Part shown: piece by piece, positions 46,301-58,400 of the stretch
Layout of the letters: each line of letters begins with the position of its first letter
Numbering within the stretch: position 1 is the first letter of the stretch
NCBI RefSeq assembly: GCF_947507565.1
Contig: NC_089189.1
Coordinates: forward strand, 1,364,001-1,428,000
Direction: 5' to 3'
Origin: Oscarella lobularis
Lineage: Eukaryota > Porifera > Homoscleromorpha > Homosclerophorida > Oscarellidae
Length of the DNA stretch: 64,000 bases
The notes under the pieces: model-generated
Seen by the model: only the letters and a program-made list of their open reading frames with translations
What the model was told of the DNA's origin: nothing
The model's database searches: none
Translations under genes and position numbers: made by a program

Positions 46301-49300
46301 CCAAAGCCCGAAACATTGGCGTTTGAGCCGAAAACTGCTGTGGTGGTCGTGAGAAAGCCTCCGGTTCTTATTTCTACTGTTCCATTGATGACAGCTGACG
46401 TCAGCTGCAATTTTGTATCACGTTCAATGATTATCAGTCCCGTGTGGTTCAGCTGGGATGCTATGTAAAGGGACAGTACTCTCGATGCAATGCAAATTGT
46501 TCCATTGTTAATAATTTGCGATACTCCTTGTCCAAAGTTTTTTTCTGCGTATAACGACAACGAGGCGTTTGATAGAACGCGGAAGACCTTGTTTGTACCA
46601 AAATAGACTGTTCCTTGGGAATGATACGCTTTGCCGTACAAACCAACGTCGGCGTTAAGAGTTTTCACGGTTGAACCTTCAAAAACGAATGATCCGTGGA
46701 CATTCAATTGCCCACCTCCGGTCAACGATGACCCGGTCCAAAGAATCGTCCCGTATATGACAGCCTCGCCTGTCCATTTGAGAGAGTTTTGTACAGATAT
46801 AACAGCTCCTTCAAAAACAGTCAAATTTACTGTTGTCACTCCATGACGGATGCTGAGCTCTGGTTGCTGATTTGCGCTCGATATTCCACCCACGGTCAAC
46901 GATTGGACCTTCACAGTGTCTGAAGTCTGAACGACGAGTCGTCTTGGAATACTAATGAAAGCGTGACTGCTTGCATTGGGAACGCGTCCCGCACTCCACG
47001 ACTTATTGTCTCCCCACATGCCGTTGCCTCTACTTTTCCAATACAAGTGTACGCCGCTTTGGCCTCTCCCGGGACATGCGTCCGTTATTTTCAGGCATGA
47101 GTCGGCAGATGCGCACCAGTGGCACGTAGACTGATTGTTGCACGGTTTCTCTAACGGGAAAACTTTGCATGCAGTCTCTAAGATTGGAAAATCAAGAGAT
47201 GGCTAGACTCAGCTTATTTTCTATATGCTAACCTGACGAGCACTGAGCGGCGGCCAAAGTCCACGTTTGACAAGATTTTCCTGGGCTTTTATCATACGAC
47301 GTTTTTGGTACACAAGTACCGCCATCAAAAAACCATACGCACTTGCTATCCTGAAGGCAGGCAACGCAACTGGCGTGAGAGCAGTTGTCGCCTGCGGAAG
47401 AAAGCCTTCAATTCATAACATAAGAGAAACTGAAGCGATGCATACCTGCAACCTTCAGTTTTGAGTCTGAAAGACCTGCTGCAATTCTGGTGTTACCGTT
47501 GAGCTTGAGCCCGCCGATACCCGGAAACGAGAACGCGCCACCTGTCCATCGAGCGAAACCGTTGACGACGACTGCTTCGGAGCATTCAAGCGTCCCGTCG
47601 CTCATTTCCAAAACGTTTATGGCCAACGCTGTTGCAAGTTTTAGTGTTCCACCGGAAATATTCACGCGTTCAATGCAAACGGAAGTTCGTATGTTAATAA
47701 TGCCACCAGACTGAACTGAAATTGCGTTTAGGACTGCCGATGTGTAATTCCACAGAACTGTTGTCGTTCTGACTTCGACCGCTCCCTGGATGTTGATATC
47801 TGATTCGGCGCTGCTGATGTGCTGATTGCTCGTGTACATAAGGCTGCTACCTTTGTTGACTACTACACTGCCTCTGTCATCACTACTGCCCCTTAGTTCG
47901 AGGTCGCCGGTCTTCACTTCGACCGTCCCAAAATTTCTAAAGTAAATGTTGACGATGGCGAACTTCTGCTGAACCATTTCAATGCGCATTCGACCGTTAT
48001 TTACTAACTCGCCGTCGTTTGCCGATGCCGGATTGCCTCCGTTGATTCGAACGTATGTCGACTGGAACGTGGCTGTAGCCGAAGAAGCAATCGTTAGCGT
48101 CGACTGCTTTTTCACGTCTATGGTACCGAAGTGAAACGTCGCAGTCTTTACTACGGTCATTTCGCAGTTGACGAGCTGCTTTGACGAATCTGTTGGAATT
48201 TCTAAATTGAAGACGGTGACAGAAGCTCGCTGATCGGAAGACGACCCAAACGTTCCGCTGCGAAATACCAGCGTATCAACGTGCGACGAACTGCCGCGGA
48301 TAGTGGACGACCCGTCGACTGCGAGGCGATGAATGTGAAGGAATGGCTGAAGGCGAACGCTAGACGACTGTTCTAGCAGCAGAGAAGTTATTGTAACGTT
48401 GTTCTGACCAGAAATCGACAGGGTGGCACCACTAATTCGGACGTTGGCGAGGAGAGCGCGGCGGTTTGTGTTATTGGTACTCAGATCAATTTCTCCATTT
48501 GAAACGTATAGTTGACACGTGTCACAGAACTCTTCGGCGTTGATTTGACTTCTTCTGCTGCCCTTTATCTCGAGCTTCGACTCTTTGCCTACGATGGAAA
48601 AGCTGCCCTTCGACTTAACGTCTACTTGTTGAAGCGCCAAAAGGTTCAGTCGAGCTGTTGTCTTAATTTTTCCATTGTTTAAAATTGGAAGACTTACCAC
48701 CGCTTTAGTTGAAAGGCTCACGGTTTCAATTATTCCCTCGTTAATAATGATTGATGAAGAAGAAAGAGGGTCTTGAGAGAACGATACGTAGTGTCGAAGA
48801 GTTAGATTGCCTCCCTGAGAAACTCTCAGTGTCGACTTTTCGGCGAGTATCACGGCTGTATTTTGATACATTCCCTCAATTGATGACTTGCCATGAAGAG
48901 ATAAGGACGAGCTTCGCATCGTAGTTGATTTTTCCAAATTTGTCTTTCCCATTGAGCTCACGCTGACTTGAATCAAACTGCCGCCGAAAAACGTGAACTT
49001 GTTTCTAATGGCAATGTTTGTACGGCCCGTTTTTTCACCCAGCAGCGTTCCATCAGTTATCTTCAGCTCTTCACAAGAGAAGTTCCCTTTGACTTTTACT
49101 GTTGACTGCGATTCAATTGCTAAAGCTTTGGCCTTAAACATTTCCGTCCCGTTTTTGTCGATTTCAAGCGTTCCGCGGCTGGTAACCGACAGTGTGCCTT
49201 CTCCTGCTACGGAGCAAGAAAAGTGGGCCAGCCCGGCTATTTGCAATTCAGCTGCATGATCTATGCTGATAGATCCGTTTATTTGGCACAGGACGGTTCC

Positions 49301-52300
49301 GGTGATAGATGATTTTGATTCCTTCTCGATCAGGAGCTGACCAAAGTTGTTCAACGATGAAATCTTTAGAGAGTTTCTCGGACTGGCGGACACTGTGCTG
49401 AGAGACAACGTTCCTCGGTTCTCTATGTTCCCGTTACCTATTACTAAGGAATCGACTGATTGAGAAATGTTAAACACAGCTTCAGGTGAAATCTCCAAAA
49501 CAGAAAGACTTGAAAGTTCTAACTTGCTCCCCACTTTTCCCGTCCACATGCCACGCTTCTTGACAACAAGTCGTTTACCGCTTACGACGTAGGCGCCAGA
49601 CGGATTCAAGTTACTGGCTACGTTGATAAGATCTACACTAAACGGATATCTGTCAACTTGGCCACTTCCGGAAATAATTCCGCCGTAATAGAGAAATTCG
49701 TCAAGAACATCCACCTTGTCCCTAGCTGCAAACTCACCAGAGACCATGTACAGCTGATCGCTTACTATCACAGGAACGTGCGATTCGATTTTTCCCCCGA
49801 AAAGTTTGAGCTGTCCCACACGAAGAACGTCAGAATGGAGAGGAACAACGAGCAGCCCGTCAATTATTTCTATCGTTTTAAGAAACGTCGATTTGGACAA
49901 ATCGAGATTAAGTGTGCCTCCTGACACAACGATGTGACTGACATTGAGTGAGCGAGACGATACGGTTGCTTTGCCTGAAATAGAAAGCCGACCTCGCCCC
50001 GAAATGACTGAGTCGGGAAAAGATCGAAAGTTTCCTGATAGCGTCAACTCGGTGCCGAAAGGGACTTCTATTTCTCCTTCTGTCATCTTCACGTTGCTAT
50101 CTGTTGTCACTGCGCCGGACTCGACAATGACGAGGCCCTCGTTGCAAAGCGGTGTCTTCAGCGAGAAAGTTCCTGCGATTTTGAGCGTTCCGTAGTTGAC
50201 TATGAGACTTGCGCCTTCGTACTGCTCACCCGACGCGCCCTGATGCGCAAGGACGGCCGTTGCATTTCTGCCAATTACAAATTTTGCGTGGGAACTCAGT
50301 TGAATCGATCCACCTATATAGGCATCGTTAGACGCGAATACGGTTGTTCCTGGATCGACGACTAAGTCCTTTGATGCTTTCAAAGCGACGAACGACCCGA
50401 CGACGAGTTCTCCTTGGCCAGAAACTATTCCTCCGTGCCATACGCCGTCGCCTATGGTTGTGCTACCGTCCGTAGGACATGAAACAACTCCGTTCGTGAC
50501 ATTGGCATACGTGATATTTGTCTTTCCGCCGAAGTTCACTGTACCCGACGTTAGCGAGAGTGAATCGATTTTTACGGCGGACGTTGAAGAACTGTAGACA
50601 GCACTGGACCAGCCTGTTAAGACCAGTTGGCGTAGAGATATAACGGACGTCGAGTTGGGCGGCGGGGAGAGAACAACTGTTCCTCCCGTTAATCGTAGCG
50701 AAGATATTTCGACGTCATCACTTTCGATATTCAGCTGGCCCCACTGGACGTTCACCTCTCCGGAAGCCCGCAGTTTGGCCGTGTCCTTAAAAACATGACT
50801 TCCGGAAATAATCTTCAGCGTGCTGTTGCTGCTGGCCAGTTCGATGTCCCCCCATGACGTTACAGAGTTTTTCAAAATTAGAACACCTGCACCGAGTGCT
50901 CTAAGCGTGCCGCGATTTTCCGTTTCCGCATTTAGTGTGAAGGAGCCGGAGATCTTGATAAGAGGATTATGCTGAATGCAACCGTAGTTCGTCACGGACG
51001 CTCCCGTGGCCGTGTTAAGAAGCATGTCTGACTCGACGAAGATCTTAGCCTTCGACGTGACTGTCATTTTCGCTCCGTGACTGAGGCTCAGAAAGCTAGC
51101 GGACCATCTACTCGTTCCTGAAATTCGAAGTTGCCGAGAGATGAACTGCTTGTCGTTTGCTTCCACGAGGTCGAAAGAACGGCTTATGTTGAGGATGCTT
51201 CTTGTACTGCCAGATATCGAGCCCTTTTTCCACAGGACTTCATTTGCGGTGATGTCTCCGGTCCCACTGATTGTTCCGTCAATGATAGTCAAGTTTTGAA
51301 CGTTCAGAGGAGCTTCAAGTTGCAAATGGGAGTCCCAGGATAAAGTCAGATGTCGAATTTGCAATGGATTATTTCTCTGTGAGAAAAGTGTCAATTTACT
51401 TTGTCTGCTCAAAGAAAGACTCTCCATGACTAAATTTTCTTCAATCGAGTGGATGACGATGCGCGAGTTAAAACGAAGATTTCCACGCAGAGTCAGAACG
51501 TCTATTGTCAAGAAGCCGCTGTTCAACTCCAGCGTGCTAGTGTTACTGGAGAACACCGCGCAGTTGGATGAAATAACGTGTTGGTTCGAGCTGCTTCTAC
51601 TTGATATTTCTAGAATGCTGCTTTCTTGGAGTGAAAGGGAACCAGAATGGAACCGACTGTGCCCGTACAGGCGAAGACTGCCATAGTCCTGAACCACAAA
51701 ATCGCCGTAGTTTTCAAGTACTCCGTACACAGAGAAAACTCGGCCGCTTTCAATTGTCAGTGTGCCTTTGTTGATAATGAACGAAGGTCCTCCGTTTTGA
51801 TTCACGGGCGACGACGAGTCTACAGAAAAGCTAGCACCAGGCAAAACTGTGATTGAAGATCCGTCGTATTGGGCAAGTGTCCCAAATCCACGCCACGTTG
51901 CTTCATTTGCGATCGCAAGATTGACGTACTGCATGCTTTTTGTTCCGGTGCCAACGATCCTAAGTCTTCCAGCGACTTCCAACGTTGTCTACAACATCAC
52001 AGAACGAGGGGTATTTTTTGGCATTCAAATTGACGATAATTACCTGACCGAAGATGCCTCCCTTAATCCAGCCGCCGATCCACTGGAAGTAATCGGTGAT
52101 AGTTCCTCCGTTGGCTGCTGCAAACTCACCCCCGCCGGAAACAGTTAGTTCGTCCACGTAGATGCGTCTTTGTGACACGAAGGAACTCGTGCCACTGACG
52201 GTAACTCGACGAACGAAAACTGGATCGGAATCGTAAGTCCCAGCCATTTCGAGTGTTCCACCGGAGATGTCTATCGAAGATAAATTGCCGTCGGTGCTGA

Positions 52301-54839
52301 TCGACGATGTTCCCGCAGTGACGCGAATAGTTTCCGTATCGATATTAAAAAGTTGAATCGCAGAAGAGGAGGATTGGGATAGCTGGAGCTCTCCTTTTCC
52401 AGACAGTCGAGATGAGTCGGACATGACGAGAGAAGCGCTAAGCGTAAGGGTACTGTTGAGGCCAACGACGACCTCTCCATCTAATGTTGATGCTCCTTTC
52501 AAGAAGAGATTGCTGTTAAGCAGAGTCATCGAGCCGTGCATGTGCAGAGACGGAACAATGATGAAAGTGTCCGCCATGACGTTGATATTACCTTGACCGA
52601 TAAACGACGTCGAAAAGTCCGAAGAAGAAAAGGTCACAACGCCGATTATATTTGCCCTTGCGTCCGCTGCCAGTTCAAGAGTAGCGGCTTGTGAAAATTC
52701 AATGTTCATGTCGTATCCCTGCACTCGAGCAAAGTTTTGCACGACGAGATGAACATCCGTGAGCGACTTCTTTCTTTGGGTATAGACATTCAGCGTGTTT
52801 GCAGCAATGTGACGGCCACTTACAATGCCACTAGTCCAGCTGAACTCTTTCTGTATGGTCATAGTTTCTGCTTTTAAAGTTCCTGACGTCATTTGTACGC
52901 TTTCAGCGTCTATCTTGCCGTCTGCCCTCAGCGTGCCCCCGCTGACATTGAGCGATTGGACAATTAGCGACAGGTCAGAATCAAGTTGGCAAACACCTGA
53001 GAAAATCGTGAAATCTGTCAGTGTTAGTAAATTATTACTTGAAGCAATGTGGACTGATCCACCACGGATTTCAAGACGTGGCACGAGGACATTATAAATC
53101 TGAATTTGCCCTTCCAAGAGCGCGACTGTTCCGTTTCCCACGATGCGACTCTGACGATTTCTCATCGTCACTTTTCCGGCGAGTGTCAGCCTGTCTTCGC
53201 TCGCGATCTCGTAACTACCTTCCAAGCTCGAGGAACCGCGAATCTCCAACGTTGACATGAACTCCGATTGAACAACTACTCGGCCGTAATTGTTAAATTC
53301 GCTAACAGATATTAAGGTTTTTCCTGTATAATGCGTTGCAGTCTGCACAAGTCCCCAATTGTCTAAGATGGAGTGGCCTTTTGCTGCTTCTGTGATCTTG
53401 CAGCTGACAGCGGCGAATGTCACAACACTGCTCCGAGTAATTGTAAGACGCGTGTTGGCGCCGAGGACTAACGACGATGGCTTGCGAAAGACCGCCCCAC
53501 CGCTGACAACTGCTGTTGAGACAAAAAGATAGACATACGACAAACCGGCGTCCGAGCGCGAGATCTCAACGGTGCCGCTTACTTGGAACGTTCCTGACCC
53601 TCTGACTGTGCCCGCCTTCCACAACCAGCGATCAGTCACGACGACTGAAGCAGAGACGATCACCTGACCGGTTTGTGAATACCATTGATACGGCGAACTC
53701 ATGAAAAGGGATTTTGTCTTGACGTCGACTGATGTCGAAATCATTCCGTCTCCGTTTATAGACAGAGCGTCTATTGATAGAGAACTTCCGCTCGTATCCG
53801 TGTTCTCGAGTTGAACCGTTCCTCTCGTCACTTCGATGCTATTGATGCTTTTTATCACTTCGCTGGCGGAGAAATTAAACGTTAAAACCCCGCCGCTACT
53901 GAGAACTCTTGCAATGGCAGACGACTGGGCGGCTACTTGTGACGTTGCTCCGGATACAGTCTCCAGCGTTCCATCGATTTGAATCATAGCTTCCGGGAGA
54001 AATGCATGAGTTCCCGACATGAGAGTGAGACGCGAATGGCGACCGACGTAAACGCTTCCGGTGCATGTTGATGATTTGAGATGGAACTGAGCGCGCGATG
54101 TTACGTTGAGGTTGCCGTCGTTAATGAAATTCGTCTCCACGTAGCAGCCGTTGCCGAATCCTCGACACTCGAACATCCCTTCGTTTCTCACAAACGTGCC
54201 ATCGTTTCCGGTCACAGTCGATACGCTTGTCATCGTAGCCGTCGCTCCACTCGCGACGACGATTGAGGCGCCTAGTAGGAGTTGAATTTGCGTTTTCCAA
54301 TACATCTTGGAACTGCCAACAACACTGAGATGATCACTGACTGTCATTTCGACGTTGCTCAGGCGGGAAGTGGTGCTTATTTCAAAAATAGCTCTTCGAA
54401 CGAATACCGTTATTTTGCTACCTATCCCTGTGAGACTCCCATCACGCCCACTGAAATCAGCGATGTCGGCGTTGCTCTGCAAACGAAGCTCTCCATGATA
54501 GCTGCGAACGTGTAGTGCTCCGCCAATTGCGCAAGGCCCGTTGACTGTTAAACGGCGGCGAAGTTCCAGCACAATGACAAAATTTTCAGTGCCGAAGACG
54601 CGGAGACTAGCAACTACTACGTCTTCTGAACTGACTACAATCGTGTAGTTGCCAGGATCAGCGATGATGACGTCGTCCCCAGCGGCGGGTACGCGTCCAG
54701 CGTTCCATCTTCCGGAATCGTGCCAGTTGCTCTCCGCCGTTCCCGGGCCGTCGGCTATCCACTCGATTGTGGTGGGGCGTACGACGGGGACACAAAACGT
54801 CAAGAGCAGGCAAACTCCGAGAGCGTGTCGTCGACGCAT
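40390..54839 (-). CDS. Giant secreted beta-helix protein, unit C (4,761 aa)
   Basis: Four exons: 54839-52044, 51988-47446, 47391-47233, 47177-40390. The introns are 54-55 bp, with the same phases (0, 1, 1) and positions as in unit B. Total 14,286 nt, divisible by three. ATG 54839 begins a signal peptide (MRRRHALGVCLLLTFCVPVV). Domain order matches copy B: cap (GRVPAAGDDVIIADPG), first solenoid half, PSI-like pair, second cap (WSAGRVPNASSHAFIS) and second solenoid half ending LAYKSTSVALKRN. Repeated W-x-G-G-x-h-x-G motifs occur here too (WIGGWIKGG, WTSGIVSGR, WKKGSISGS, WHGGIVSGQ, WLSGRIKAR). Substitutions are scattered and the frame is intact over 14 kb, so purifying selection on both copies is likely. 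It shares the region 54840-55330 with teneurin C. Confidence 0.88.
47070..47391 (-). other. Two PSI-like cysteine modules inside beta-helix C
   Basis: The middle exon (47391-47233, 159 nt, phase 1 both ends) carries DNCSHASCVACLQDSKC. Exon 4 opens with CNNQSTCHWCASADSC. Cysteine spacing agrees with unit B while other residues differ, which supports a conserved disulphide-bonded fold linking the two solenoid halves. Confidence 0.72.
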
Positions 54840-55330
54840 GTAGACACAGTTTCTCGATATGTAAGGGGCTTGGTCTGCGCAGATGCAAATTTAAATGGGG
54901 CGTTCCCTTAGAGATATGCTTTTCGCCAAATTGGTGAAATGGCAGCCTCACAAAAAGATGTGGCTTGCGAATTATTGTAAACTTCTGTTTCTGAAACCGT
55001 TAGCAGCGTTCTTAGGCCCGCTCAAGAAGGATGTGAAACTCCCCCATCCCGTGATCTTGCGCGACTCCCGTGTGGCGCCTCCCCCTCTCTTGGATTCTCT
55101 CACTGGTCTTTACTTAGTATTTTGTGTTTGAGAGAATTCTTGTGAGGGCGTGGGAGAAGAACGATTGAGCAGCTGCAAGCTGCAACGCTATTATTTTCAG
55201 GGCTATTATTGGGAAGCGCACGTGGGCAATGATCACGTGACGAGGGTTAACTCGCGGGCGTTCCTCCTCGCCCCAAGCTGGCGCAAGCATAAAAGGGATT
55301 TCTGGGCTTGGCCTGTCCCGTCGAACAGCG
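54840..55330. promoter_or_regulatory. Bidirectional promoter region, unit C
   Basis: 491 bp between divergent ATGs, longer than in A (219) or B (196). CACGTG sits near 55219 with another ATCACGTGAC near 55233, both E-box-like. A CATAAAAGG stretch near 55289-55297 could be a TATA-like element about 35 bp before the teneurin ATG. No gene of its own is seen. Confidence 0.45.
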
Positions 55331-55405
55331 ATGGAGATGAAAGCCATTCGTCGATCCGAGTCCCGTCGAATAGCTATGGAGATGCAAGCTATTCGTCGAT
55401 CCGAA
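55316..55405 (+). repeat. 45-bp duplication containing the start codon of teneurin C
   Basis: Two 45-bp units (55316-55360 and 55361-55405) each hold leader-like TCCCGTCGAA, an ATG and codons for MEM-x-AIRRSES. Because 45 is divisible by three, both ATGs (55331 and 55376) are in frame and either could start the protein. The upstream one is used here; the MEM motif occurs in all three copies. Confidence 0.9.
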
Positions 55406-58400
55406 AGTCCTTCATACGACGACGAGGAAGACACCTCCGCTGAAAAAAACAGCAATGAAGGAAGCGGAACGGGCAACAGAAAATGGAAAATCGTCTCTAC
55501 TCTAGCGTTTTTCATTGCCGCTGGACTTCTAGCAGCCGTCATTGTGCTAGCAGGTAAAAGTACCCGGTGTGCATGCCCTTCCGTATCCTACCCCTCCGTG
55601 TTCACTCTAGTGAAGTCGACGGTTGAAGTGCCCTCTACAGGTAAGCAGCCGACTCCTACAGCTAGCAAAATTTACTACAGGCGCTGGCTTGCAAACGAAA
55701 GAGAAACCCATAATCTTCTTTGAAAACGTGATGTAGATCTAGCGTTTTCTCAGAAGATTTCTAGGCTGGAGCTAATATTATAATGATCGACTCACGCTTT
55801 AGAGACGTCTGGCTCAAAGAATCCTGTCAGCTCAATAGCTGACACAGCAGCTTCACCAAAATTACCTACGACCACGGCAAGCAGTCAAACCACTGAGAGT
55901 CCAGGCAGAACGACTGTGCGTGGAACTGAATCTTTGACTGCATCTATTCTCGGGTCAACACTGCCAACTGTTCATATTCAGGGAACCACTAGTACAAAGC
56001 ATTCTCTAGGAACTACCACCCCTTCAATAATACGAAACGTGACTGCAAACGGTCAAATCTTCAATGTGTCTGTTGTTCCGCTTGTCATGACATATATGGA
56101 AAGTCGACTGGCCCAGACGGTGTCGATGATGGTGCAAATTCAAGTGAGGTCTGATGACGAAGTAGATTTGGCTGTTTACGGTCGAAAAAACTCTCTTCCA
56201 ACGCACACTCGCTACGACTTTACCCAACCTCTTGTGTCTATGTGAGACCAAATACGCATATAGTTACTTTGCAGTACATTTTCTTGTATATTTTGTCAAA
56301 GGAGGAGGATAGCACTCCAAACATTTCAAGTTTCGGAAGTTCTTACCTCCGGCTTGTGGTACTTCTCTCTGTTCAACGGAGGTCAACGAACTATACAGGC
56401 CGCGCTGCGACTCGTACCGTCTTCACCGCCGTTGCCGTGCCCAGGAGATTGTTCCGGAAACGGCGTCTGTTTCAATGGGAGCTGCGTCTGTTTACCGCCG
56501 TGGCAGGAGGATGATTGCTCAAAATGTACTAAATCAACGGGTTTGGTAAAGTTTTGATTTTCTTTTTAGTTGGATGCAGTTCGTCCGGCTGTGGCGATAA
56601 CGGAAAGTGCAATAACGGTGCATGTGTTTGTGATGAGGGGTGGAAAGGAGCTGATTGCAGCAAAAGTGGATTTGTATAATTATTTACCTTTTACTACCCT
56701 CAGTTTTCTAGTTGATTGCCTACCGGCTGATTGCAGTGGGAACGGCCGATGTTTTGACGGCACTTGCGATTGCGACGACCATTGGAAAGGCAATGGCTGT
56801 GAGAGAGGTAAGAGTTCCTTCACTATGGAAAGCCTTCACATGGAATGAGTTATTTTTCAGAAAGAAAATTGTGTCTCTATAACTGCTCGAATCACGGTGT
56901 CTGCAACGACGACGTGGGGCTATGTGTTTGCGACGCTATGTTTACGGGAGCTGGCTGTAGCGTTGGTAAAATACGTCCTTGCTCACTCTGTAGCCGTCCT
57001 TTCTAAATTTTTCATTTTCTAGCACTCTGCATTAACGACTGCAACGGAAACGGGAACTGCGTAAACGGAAGTTGCAACTGCAACCCTCAGTGGAGTGGGC
57101 TTGCTTGTGACACTTGTGAGAGAACGCTCTTTTTTGCTTTTGGAGTTGCTTCACTTCTCTTCTGTGTAGTCGCGTGCGCTGTGGAATGTGACTTACACGG
57201 AATCTGCGACAACGGAACGTGCATTTGTGAAAAAGGATGGAAGGGAAAAAATTGTCGGACAGGTCATCATTTTTTCCCTTTCCAGAACTTATCACCTAGT
57301 CGAGTTTTCTTTTTAGACGCTTGTCCAAACAACTGTCATCAGACAGGTTCGTGCGCAAAGAACGACGAAGGGGAGTGGCACTGTGCCTGCCTACCGGGTT
57401 TCAGAGGCGAAAGTTGCAATATAGGTCACTCTTTCTCTAAGGGCATGCAGCGTATAGAACCTGCTTGCATTTAGGCATTGAAGGCATTTGCAACGACGGG
57501 TTGGACAATGATGCCGGTTTTCCTCGTTCGAGTTGAAATAGATCGCTTTTCTTATGACAACGTCTGTAGATTCACTCTCTGATTGCAACGATCCCGACTG
57601 CTGCAACTCTTCCGAATGCATAAACAATGTGGCATGCATGGCAGCGCCGGATCCCGCTGAGCTGGTAGTGAACGAAACGTTCAACTCTTCCGTTTCGTTC
57701 TACGAAACCATTCAATTTCTGTTTGATTCCGGTCTGCAATGGAACGTCGATGTGGCTCAGATTGACGAGGCGTAGGTTGCGTTCACTGTCCATTTTCTCC
57801 CTCCGTCATTAGATAATTTTCAAGGCGAGTCGGCGTTGTCAAAGGCATAGTGACGACTCGTGACACAACTCCGTTGACAGGAGTCACTGTCGCCGTGCTG
57901 AATAAGCCGGTTTACGGTCAAACATTGACGCGATCAGACGGCTCTTACGACATTGCCGTGAACGGCGGTGGCTCCCTGACGGTGACATTTAACAAAAATG
58001 ACTTCATCGGCTCTCAGAGATCGATTGCAGTACCAGTCAACGATTACGTGAGAGCTGATGACGTCGCCCTCATTCCTCTCGATATGAAGGTTGCTTTCTT
58101 TCGTGATTATTTCTGCTGTTATTGTGAATGCTGGTACATTGTTTAGGCGACAGAGATTGATTTGGAGAGTGGAGGCGATGATGTCAAAGTAGCGGCTGGT
58201 AGTCGCGTAGAAGACGAGTCAGGGTCTCGGCAGGGCGTACTCATATTTCCTCCTAATACTCAGGCAACGATTGTGCCAACAAATGAGACGGCCAACAACG
58301 TGGTAAATTGTTGTAACTGAACAAAGGCGTCTGCGATTTTCTATTTTTTTTCTTCCTTTTCAGACCGTAGCAAAGCCTGTAATTCGAGTCACAGAATACA

